Part shown: piece after piece, positions 57,290-64,000 of the stretch
Numbering within the stretch: position 1 is the first letter of the stretch
Layout: every line of letters begins with the position of its first letter
Assembly: GCA_025210455.1 (NCBI GenBank)
Contig: JAOARQ010000017.1
Span: forward strand, 143,705-207,704
Direction of reading: 5' to 3'
DNA: 64,000 bases
DNA from: Pelagimonas sp.
Lineage (GTDB): Bacteria; Pseudomonadota; Alphaproteobacteria; Rhodobacterales; Rhodobacteraceae
Made by a program: the position numbers and the translations under genes
Notes under the pieces: generated by a model
What the model saw: the letters and a program-made list of their open reading frames with translations, nothing else
Databases searched by the model: none
What the model was told of the DNA's origin: nothing

Positions 57290-58459
57290 ATGAACGAAAA
57301 ATGGGGCACCTTTGCACTAGGTGAGAAACTTTCAACACGCCGCAATCAGCAACTAGGACTTGGAGCCGCGATCCGTCACTACAATGAAATGTCAGTCCCC
57401 GGCATAGGGGGAATCTGGTTTTGTATGCCGCTGATCTGGTCCCTGATCGGGATCAAGATCGCATCGGAAATCGATGGTCTACCGGCCATACGCGCGGCAA
57501 ACGCCATCGAAGCCAAGGTCATGCTTGACGCGATTAAGCGCGGGGACACGAGCAACCGCATACTGGGCCGACAAAAACTGCCCCGACAGAATATTGGCAA
57601 AGGCAGCTTCAAAAGATTGGCGCGCGCCAATACCTATGTCACACAACCCTATCGGCAGGCTTGCGCACAGCCGTTAATAGAATTCGGTCTGGTGACAAGT
57701 AATTCTGCGCGTTTCAATTCATTTGCTTTGACGGACCGAGGAGAGGCTCTTTTATCGCCCTTTGAGAAACCCATTCGTCGCTTATCAAATTGGGTGAAAG
57801 GGCATACCCCTACAGGTGACTTCACATCGATGATCGCGCCCGAAAGCACCCTTCCTGAAGAGACCGTGGCGCTTCTGACTCGCCTGATTTTCAACGAAGG
57901 AAAAGGACAGAACCGCCGCCAAGACATACAGCGTGCGTTCGAAAATCTGAGTGCGGGAAAGATTTTGGAAGGTGAAATCAAAGGCCTCTCTCAGGATCAC
58001 GTTGACGATCTAAAGATCGGTATCGCACTGGTGCGCCTGCGCGAACTCGGGGTTAAAGTTCTGGATCGTGCCGAAGACATACTGCGCCGAAAACTTGATC
58101 ATCGGGAGCCTGTCGAATTAGGCCTAGATGCGGCTTTGAAGTCAGAGACGCTTCTTGATGCCATCAATGCGCTGCAAAACCCAGGCGGTGGTCTTGCTGA
58201 TATTGCGACTGGCGGAACACATGGAGAAATTCAGCCCTTTCTTAGGGACTGCCAACAGCAGGATCAGATTCTGTTACAATTGGTAAAAAGAGATAAATCT
58301 GTTTTACAGTTGAGAGACGGAAAGATCGTCCCCGGCCCAGCCTTTGATCCGCCACGGCCTGACAGCAGCATCGAAGAAACACAAACCGCTCAGTTCGCCC
58401 CCGAGCTACCGCGCTTGCAGCGCTTCCATTCATTGATCAATGATCTGGGAGGCGTATGA
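57290..58459 (+). CDS. Uncharacterised protein with winged-helix-like segment, gene 3
   Basis: 389 residues that I do not recognise at family level. The N-terminus has a Gly/Trp-rich hydrophobic stretch (PGIGGIWFCMPLIWSLIGIK, residues 37-56). Residues about 115-158 look like a winged helix ending in FALTDRGEALL, the pattern of the DNA-binding wing in HTH regulators. The rest is helical and charged with an acidic C-terminus. There is no nuclease or ATPase motif. It lies 26 bases after the helicase-nuclease and overlaps the PLD gene by 4 bases. A role as the DNA-recognition or assembly subunit is inferred from position and fold pattern only. Confidence 0.75.
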   Translation: MNEKWGTFALGEKLSTRRNQQLGLGAAIRHYNEMSVPGIGGIWFCMPLIWSLIGIKIASEIDGLPAIRAANAIEAKVMLDAIKRGDTSNRILGRQKLPRQNIGKGSFKRLARANTYVTQPYRQACAQPLIEFGLVTSNSARFNSFALTDRGEALLSPFEKPIRRLSNWVKGHTPTGDFTSMIAPESTLPEETVALLTRLIFNEGKGQNRRQDIQRAFENLSAGKILEGEIKGLSQDHVDDLKIGIALVRLRELGVKVLDRAEDILRRKLDHREPVELGLDAALKSETLLDAINALQNPGGGLADIATGGTHGEIQPFLRDCQQQDQILLQLVKRDKSVLQLRDGKIVPGPAFDPPRPDSSIEETQTAQFAPELPRLQRFHSLINDLGGV

Positions 58460-60246
58460 TGTCAAATTCTGAGCATACACTTATCAGTGCCTTTGCACCA
58501 CCTGAGGGGTTTAGCGGGGATTTTGGTGTGGTTTGTGGCTTTACTGCCAGCCACGCTGCACTGAGTGAGATTTCCCGAACATTTAGCGGAGATGGAACGC
58601 GACCACACTTGGCGGCTTTTATCCATCCAACTGCCGACGCTGTTACCGACGTGCCTGGCGTTGCATGGATGCACTTTCACAAAACCCCGTTTGCTTTACT
58701 ACATGCCAAGGTTGCCCTGCTGGGGTTTCAGGGCATGGACAATCGCTATTTGCTTCGGCTTTTGGTGAGTACCGGAAACTGGACCCAAGAGCCACTCACC
58801 ACCAGTTTTGACATGTACTGGTTCGACGATTTTGAGATCGGACACCAAAACCCACAACTTTGTGCTGATTTGCTTGCTGCAGCCGATCTATTTAAGTGGC
58901 TTCGCTCGCATTGCGACACCCGGGTATTGGCTCAAAGGTATGACGGTGCGAAACCTGCTGAACGTTGGCAAAATGCGATCAAGGCTTTGCCTAAGTCGGA
59001 TCGTACGCCTCGATTTATCGATACACGAGCACAAACGATGATGGATCAAGTCATAGACAGGGTCCCCAAAAAACTAAACGCAAAAAGGCTGGTATTGGGG
59101 TCTGGGTATTTTGAGGCTCCCAATAGCTCCAAAGGAGGACTGATTTCAGAAATCCCAAAGAGACTGAAATCACGACTATCAAAGGACGCCGCCCTTGATC
59201 TTGCGCTTAATCCAGAGAGTTGTCAGGGGGTCTCCGGTCAGGCTCCCGATCTGGTAAAAGCTGGTTGGCGAATAAGAGGCCCGAGACAGGACAACAGCGG
59301 TCGAAAGCTTCACGCGAAATTTATGCTGCTGACTGAGCAAGATACGCCGAAAAAAATTGGTAAATCTTTTTTGTATCTAGGATCAGGAAATTTTAGCAGA
59401 AAGGGGTTTGCATCCCACACTCCAAACGGCAATCTCGAAGCTGGCATCGTATTGCAGCCCGATGCAGACTTATCTTGGCGCAAAGGTGCACGTCAGGACA
59501 TCAAAGCAAAGATACCTGCAAATTTTGATGGCGAAGTTGCGTTGCAAAGCCTGGAAGACGGGGCCGATTTCCAGGAGCCTGTCCGGCCAGAAGAACCGCC
59601 GATTGTACCATTCGTGATCTGGAAAGACGGTGTAATCCATGCGCCAGATGATATTGAAGAAAAGGTCGCGATCGAGGGAAAGGATGGCAATAGTATCAAC
59701 CTACCTGCGCAATGGTCTGGCCCTGTGCCATCGTTTGTCACGCTCACTTCAGGACGTTGGAAAGTGCCAGTTTATGCGTCTGGTGCCTTTGTCACACCAC
59801 GCCCAACAGATATGACGATTGATGACATCATCGCCAATCTCCACCTTTTTCCAGCCCCACCAGAACCGCGCGATGGTGAAGACTTCGAATATACGGAAGA
59901 AACGGAACAATCCTTCGACACGGAAAGCAGTGTTCAGGTCTATCCGCTGCGGCGCATGATGCGTCTCATTGTTCACATGACTGAAACTCAGCGCTGCACC
60001 AGTCTTCGAGACTGGCCGCGGTGGTGCCGCGAGATATCTCAAACACTCCCTGTTCTGGCAAAGACAGAACAAACCATGCTGGAACCATTTCAGCGCGCAA
60101 ACAGGACACCGTTGACGGCACTATTGAATTCTACATTCATTCCCACAGGCGCAGACAGGGTACTTTTGGAAACGGCGGTGGATCATATCAATCACTCTTG
60201 GGGGCTGAAATCAGCCCATGATCTTTGGAGTGAAGAGAATGCATAA
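58456..60246 (+). CDS. Phospholipase D-type nuclease with two HKD motifs, gene 4
   Basis: 596 residues. The first HKD-like motif is HAKVALLG (His83) with STGNW (Ser105) about 20 residues later; the second is LHAKFMLL (His286) with YLGSGNFS (about 307-313). Two motifs in one chain give a complete PLD active site like BfiI, Nuc and tyrosyl-DNA phosphodiesterase. The order of spacing (HxK, about 20 residues, then G/S-G-N) is right. The C-terminal 200 residues have no recognised domain. PLD nucleases occur in DISARM (DrmC) and other defence systems. It overlaps the SNF2 helicase by 8 bases. Confidence 0.85.
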   Translation: MMSNSEHTLISAFAPPEGFSGDFGVVCGFTASHAALSEISRTFSGDGTRPHLAAFIHPTADAVTDVPGVAWMHFHKTPFALLHAKVALLGFQGMDNRYLLRLLVSTGNWTQEPLTTSFDMYWFDDFEIGHQNPQLCADLLAAADLFKWLRSHCDTRVLAQRYDGAKPAERWQNAIKALPKSDRTPRFIDTRAQTMMDQVIDRVPKKLNAKRLVLGSGYFEAPNSSKGGLISEIPKRLKSRLSKDAALDLALNPESCQGVSGQAPDLVKAGWRIRGPRQDNSGRKLHAKFMLLTEQDTPKKIGKSFLYLGSGNFSRKGFASHTPNGNLEAGIVLQPDADLSWRKGARQDIKAKIPANFDGEVALQSLEDGADFQEPVRPEEPPIVPFVIWKDGVIHAPDDIEEKVAIEGKDGNSINLPAQWSGPVPSFVTLTSGRWKVPVYASGAFVTPRPTDMTIDDIIANLHLFPAPPEPRDGEDFEYTEETEQSFDTESSVQVYPLRRMMRLIVHMTETQRCTSLRDWPRWCREISQTLPVLAKTEQTMLEPFQRANRTPLTALLNSTFIPTGADRVLLETAVDHINHSWGLKSAHDLWSEENA

Positions 60247-62740
60247 TTTCAAAGGTTGGGGCCAAGTTCGAACAGAAATCAAAGAACTACTGAAAGCCGC
60301 GAATGATACCGTATTGGACAGCGGACAGAAGGCCAGTCTTCGTGCGATTCAGAAACGTTTGAACACTGGGCAGCGCGCTCTGTTACTCGCTGACGAAGTC
60401 GGCATGGGGAAGACACGGATCGCGGCTGCTTTGATACATGCGGTCAAAAAATCTGGTGGCCGCACGGCGGTCATTTTGCCACCCAATGTAGGCAAACAGT
60501 GGCTTTCTGAAATTCAGGTTTTTGACCAGGCTGACAAAACCCTGTTACCCCTGCGCAGCTATGAGGGTTTCATTCAGGGCTATGCCCCTGAGCACTCTGA
60601 ACGCACCACAGAACGGAAAGAACGCAATCGCAAAGCTCGGTTGCAAAAAAAACGCCAGATGCGCGCCATACCGGACGGCCGATGGCACCAGGAAAACATA
60701 CTCCTCATATCGCATAACTTCGCCAGAATGCAGTTCCATCAAAATGCTTCTGGCCACAACTGGCGAAGAGAATTGCTACCTGCGATTGCCACATTCCTAC
60801 GAGGAGGTAAAAAGCATATCCGGCAAAACTGGGGTAGCCCTACGCTTGTAGAAGCCACGCATCAAATTGCGCGAGAAATTGTGCGGCACACAGACCTACC
60901 AAATTTGCCCAATCGGGACTGGCGCAATATTTCTTCCGTCGAATATCGAAACCTTCTCTTGCCATTTATCGGGCGTGCGTTGGGCCAATTTGATTTGGTC
61001 ATTGTGGATGAAGCCCACAAATCGCGGGGACAAGACAGCAGTCTGTCACGCATTCTGGGGCCTGGAACATGGGTACAACCCGATGGCTTTCGCATGGGAA
61101 TGACTGCAACGCCGGTTGAATTAGATGCATCGCAGTGGATCAATACACTGGAACGTGTCATGGGCCGAGATGACGCACACTGTGAAACTGAGCGACAGTC
61201 CATTCGTGCCGAGCTGAAGCAGCTTGAGAGCCCAATCCGCGCCTACTCTGAGATCGTTAAACGCTTACACACAGAACCGCTTGATGATCCACTGGTTGCA
61301 GAATTTGAGCGCGCGGCCAGTGACTTTCAGCGTGTGTTGTCCCCCTATGTCATTCGTCGTGACAAACGATCTGATAGAACCCTCGCAGATTTCAAAAGTG
61401 AGCATGGAGACTACCGTGACGTCAAACCCATCCATGTTGACCCTGCAGACGCGAGCCAATGCGACGCGAGCTGGTTACGACGGTTTTGTGCAGCTGAGGC
61501 CCTATCGATGCTGCCCGAAGCTGGGCGTGGTGGGAAGCTGGCGCGCCTGAAACTGGACAAGGGGCTGATTTATGCCGCCGATCTTGGCCCCGAGGCAGAT
61601 AACGAACCAAACGAACGCTTTTGGCTCACAAATTTGCAGGCTGAACCAGATGACATTTACTGGCACCCGGCGATCCTTAAAACAGTCCATAAAATTGAAG
61701 AGCTGGCCGAAAAAGGCCACAAGACCCTTGTCTTTGCGACTTTGACCAAACCCATTCAGGCGCTCAATCAATTACTCGACGCGCGTGCAATGTTAAAAGC
61801 ACTGTCCTCAGAGAAACATTGGCCCGCATCCAAGGTGCGCGCAGCCTCGGAAAGTGCAGTACTTTCAGCAATGGCACAACTGGATTGGAATGGCGTCCAG
61901 TCAATCAAAGCTATCAACGCCCTATTGGACGCTCAATATACTGCAGCCCATAATAAGCGTTCAAAGCAGCTTGATAAAATTTTCAGATCCCTCTCGCCAG
62001 ACACAACCAACAACCCAGCCATTGAAGTTTTGTTTAGCTTTTGGAACCGCGCAGCTTCGGAACAGCGTGATCGAATCTCAGAAATTGTAGATGCCATGCG
62101 GCTCATCTGCGACGTTGATACCGCGCTTGAGAACCCCAAGACCTTCTTGCGCGCATTTACCGATCTTCTGGATACGCTCAAAACAGCCGAAGACTCTGAG
62201 GGTGAACCAGCACTTCCTGACACGCTCGCGTCCAGACTTAAGGACCATCTTGATACGTTTTCTTCCCGTGAAAGCAGCTTTTCTCGGGTGATGACTGGCA
62301 ACACAGATCCACTTACCCGGTATACGCTACAAGAAGCCTTTAACAGAAAAGACACTTGGCCAATGGTGTTGATCACACAATCTCTTGTTGGCCGTGAAGG
62401 GCTGAACTTACACAAGGCCTGTCGTCACGTGATTTTACATGCCGAATGGAACCCAGGGATACTGGAGCAGCAAATTGGGCGGGTCGATCGCAAAGGAAGC
62501 AAATGGGGACAAGACATAACAGCCTCAGGCAATCAATCTGGTGCTGCTCCAAGGATTGAAATCTACACTGTGGCTGTTTCTGGCAGCTATGATCAACATC
62601 AGTGGGACGTGGTGGGAGAGCGCTGGAGAGCCCTGCGGGCTCAACTTCACGGCGAAGTCTTTCCAATTCAAGACAACAACACTCAAACCGCTTTGCGTGA
62701 TTGTGTACGAAAGCATGCTCCGAACTTTTATCCGAAGTAG
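60239..62740 (+). CDS. SNF2-family helicase, gene 5
   Basis: 833 residues of superfamily 2. Motif I is ADEVGMGKT (51-59), II VDEAHK (Asp257), III MTATPVE, V LVGREGLNL and VI EQQIGRVDRKGSKWG, with the arginine finger present. The typical SNF2 insertions lie between. The start MHNFKGWGQ has GGAGTGAAGAG upstream and overlaps the PLD stop; an ATG 21 bases earlier lies on that ribosome site. SNF2-type ATPases translocate on double-stranded DNA, and here the gene is coupled to a PLD nuclease, as in several anti-phage systems. The operon ends here. Confidence 0.88.
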   Translation: MHNFKGWGQVRTEIKELLKAANDTVLDSGQKASLRAIQKRLNTGQRALLLADEVGMGKTRIAAALIHAVKKSGGRTAVILPPNVGKQWLSEIQVFDQADKTLLPLRSYEGFIQGYAPEHSERTTERKERNRKARLQKKRQMRAIPDGRWHQENILLISHNFARMQFHQNASGHNWRRELLPAIATFLRGGKKHIRQNWGSPTLVEATHQIAREIVRHTDLPNLPNRDWRNISSVEYRNLLLPFIGRALGQFDLVIVDEAHKSRGQDSSLSRILGPGTWVQPDGFRMGMTATPVELDASQWINTLERVMGRDDAHCETERQSIRAELKQLESPIRAYSEIVKRLHTEPLDDPLVAEFERAASDFQRVLSPYVIRRDKRSDRTLADFKSEHGDYRDVKPIHVDPADASQCDASWLRRFCAAEALSMLPEAGRGGKLARLKLDKGLIYAADLGPEADNEPNERFWLTNLQAEPDDIYWHPAILKTVHKIEELAEKGHKTLVFATLTKPIQALNQLLDARAMLKALSSEKHWPASKVRAASESAVLSAMAQLDWNGVQSIKAINALLDAQYTAAHNKRSKQLDKIFRSLSPDTTNNPAIEVLFSFWNRAASEQRDRISEIVDAMRLICDVDTALENPKTFLRAFTDLLDTLKTAEDSEGEPALPDTLASRLKDHLDTFSSRESSFSRVMTGNTDPLTRYTLQEAFNRKDTWPMVLITQSLVGREGLNLHKACRHVILHAEWNPGILEQQIGRVDRKGSKWGQDITASGNQSGAAPRIEIYTVAVSGSYDQHQWDVVGERWRALRAQLHGEVFPIQDNNTQTALRDCVRKHAPNFYPK

Positions 62741-63177
62741 TGGCAATCCCCTTCAGATGTTAGGTGTAGTATTTAGAAAGTCAGTGTGTGAGACGTTTCA
62801 ATAAACATAAACGGCGTTTGGAGGGCACCGGGGTTTCGCCAACGGCAGTTTTCGGCGGCGGATGATGGCATACACTCAATGGTTGTGTCGTCAGCTTCGA
62901 TGTAAGCCGGGAAACAGGTTCCAAGTGTGTGCCACACCAACGGACAACGTGGCGGCATCCTTTTCTACCGTTCGGTCCTGTCAGGGACGGAAGTCGGATT
63001 ACCGAAGCTGCATGGTGGTTCGGTTCTCGACAAACCGCCCAGACAGCCTGTTTCTGATCTCGATGGCGGGTACGCTATCAAATCAACTCCCGTCAGAAAG
63101 TAGAGCTATGGATAGAACTGCAATCGGCTTTGAATTGTATTTCAAATCCGCTACATCAACTGGGAAAGGTTTTTTAC
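62741..63177. other. Gap after the five-gene operon
   Basis: About 440 bases without a supported gene. Several short frames exist but none has family similarity or a ribosome site. No clear terminator hairpin was found behind the SNF2 gene. The stretch ends with the ribosome site GGGAAAGG of the next gene, so it should hold that gene's promoter. Confidence 0.4.
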
Positions 63178-63876
63178 GTGAATGACTTATCAAAATACAA
63201 CGCAAGTGGCTCGATGGCGGGATATTTGTTCCAGTGCCGCCTTGCGTTGCTCCATGCTCTGGAGCTAACGCATCGGAAACCTGAAGCAGTGGTTTCTATA
63301 GAAAAGTTTGATGACATCGCATTTGAGACAGAGAACCACGCAGAATGTTTGGTCCAAGCCAAGCACCACGTTGTGCCAAAAGCACTCGGCGATATGAGCG
63401 AAGACGTTTGGAAAACTCTCCTGATCTGGATGGAGGGTGCGAAGCATGGCGTGTTCGAAGTCAGCAAGACCACATATATGCTGGTGACAACAGCAACGAG
63501 CCCGCCAGATTCTGCAATGTCCAAACTACGTGAAGGGGCGTCAGAAGCAGACGTCAACGCGTCATATGACCTGCTAAAAACAGCCGCGCAGGATTAGACC
63601 AATAGCGCAACTGAAGGAGCACGGTCGGCCTTCTTGGAAATGACAGCAGATGAAGCGAAATTGCTTATGTCGCGTGTCGTTGTCATCGACAACCACCCAA
63701 ACCTGACAGACGTATTCTCAGACGTAGTCGCCGGGCTCAACATACTCGCGCCCACCAACGCCGAACTTGCAGCGCAATATTTGGAAGGGTGGTGGTTGAA
63801 CAGAGTTGTTCAACACCTGATTGGTGAAGATGACGCAGGCATTCCTGTTCAGCACTTGATCCTAACAGGTCGCTGA
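63178..63876 (+). pseudogene. ABC-three-component-type protein, broken by TAG and IS insertion
   Basis: Begins at a GTG (MNDLSKYNASGSMAGYLFQ) with GGAAAGG in front. The N-terminal part (GYLFQCRLALLHALE, then IEKFDDIAFE and ECLVQAKHH) matches the ABC-3C/Cap4-like proteins, where D-x-x-x-E ... Q-x-K is a restriction-endonuclease-like core. An in-frame TAG at 63595-63597 follows AAQD; after it the same frame goes on as TNSATEGARSAFL and later LEGWWLNRVVQHL, both conserved in the family. The frame ends at 63876 in the middle of the domain, directly before an insertion sequence. The partner genes of an ABC-3C system are not visible. Confidence 0.8.
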
Positions 63877-64000
63877 AATAGTCCTGTCTCGACAACGATT
63901 TGAGAACATGATTCACCCTTCCCATGGCCATGGTGGGGGTGATGATGCGTGGGACGGACGAGACGAGCGGGTCGCTGTTCAGCTATGTTGACTTGGAAGA
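63877..64000 (+). mobile_element. Left end of an IS5/IS1182-type insertion sequence
   Basis: The conserved frame of the preceding gene stops here, and 65 bases on a new transposase starts. The exact terminal repeat cannot be defined because the right end and target duplication are outside the window. Confidence 0.6.
63942..64000 (+). CDS. Transposase, IS5/IS1182-type, 3' end missing
   Basis: Only the first 19 residues are visible. MMRGTDETSGSLFSYVDLE is the typical opening of a group of IS5/IS1182-type transposases (R-G-x-D ... LFSYVDLE). GGTGGGGG precedes two adjacent ATG codons. The family is certain to the level of a DDE transposase; the subgroup is not. Confidence 0.65.
   Translation, partial: MMRGTDETSGSLFSYVDLE

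Noticed and set aside
1..64000. CRISPR arrays, rRNA and tRNA genes
   Set aside because: No regularly spaced repeats and no cloverleaf or T-arm pattern that I could support were found on either strand.

Overview
This window is chromosomal DNA of a marine alphaproteobacterium of the Roseobacter group (Rhodobacteraceae). Supporting signs are the trpG-trpD-trpC-moaC-moeA-lexA-(comEC)-gltX-gltA gene order, a lexA promoter with the alphaproteobacterial SOS box GAAC-N7-GAAC, a gene-transfer-agent type holin/muramidase pair, a CcmF/CcmH cytochrome c assembly pair, a zwf-pgl-pgi operon for Entner-Doudoroff sugar use, and a likely dmdC-dmdD pair for DMSP demethylation. No rRNA, tRNA or CRISPR array was seen.

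Layout, left half. Bases 1-1430 hold the end of a corrinoid methyltransferase operon (corrinoid protein, small membrane protein, DUF1638). Bases 1470-14400 carry a divergent polysaccharide deacetylase, the tightly overlapped trp/moa/moe operon, lexA, comEC, gltX and gltA. Two genes foreign to the usual order sit inside that operon: ung between trpD and trpC, and a GIY-YIG/DUF4357 gene between moaC and moeA. Bases 14659-16290 encode an acidic secreted-type protein with carbohydrate-binding-like domains. Bases 16421-26183 are a catabolic cluster (Ldh-type dehydrogenase, DUF3726, a 563-residue unknown, a BCCT betaine transporter, a membrane dipeptidase, an aldehyde dehydrogenase) with two overlapping regulators (LysR, GlxA/AraC). 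It probably takes up and breaks down a betaine- or amino-acid-like compound that cannot be named from sequence.

Middle. Bases 26275-47637 are ordinary chromosome: a PaaG-like hydratase, DUF2087, ccmH-ccmF, the GTA lysis pair, DUF985 cupin, pgi-pgl-zwf, a radical SAM protein, nucleoside hydrolase with GNAT, a DbpA-like RNA helicase, selO, a TerB-like protein, Fur/Mur, an AraC regulator and dmdC-dmdD.

Right end. From about 47.7 kb the sequence becomes a patchwork of transferred and broken DNA: two IS3-type remnants, the tail of a DUF4114 protein, a DEDDh exonuclease, a DUF1415 protein, a possible phage tape-measure fragment and a truncated phage-type cytosine methyltransferase. Lodged in this debris is an intact, tightly packed five-gene operon (51568-62740). 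It encodes an AddB-like PD-(D/E)XK protein, an AddA-like UvrD helicase-nuclease, an unknown protein with a winged-helix-like segment, a double-HKD phospholipase-D-type nuclease and an SNF2-family helicase. There is no methyltransferase. This is the best candidate for an undescribed anti-phage or anti-plasmid system. It is followed by a broken ABC-three-component-type gene (in-frame TAG) cut off by the start of an IS5/IS1182-type element, which marks the region as a decaying and reshuffled defence island.
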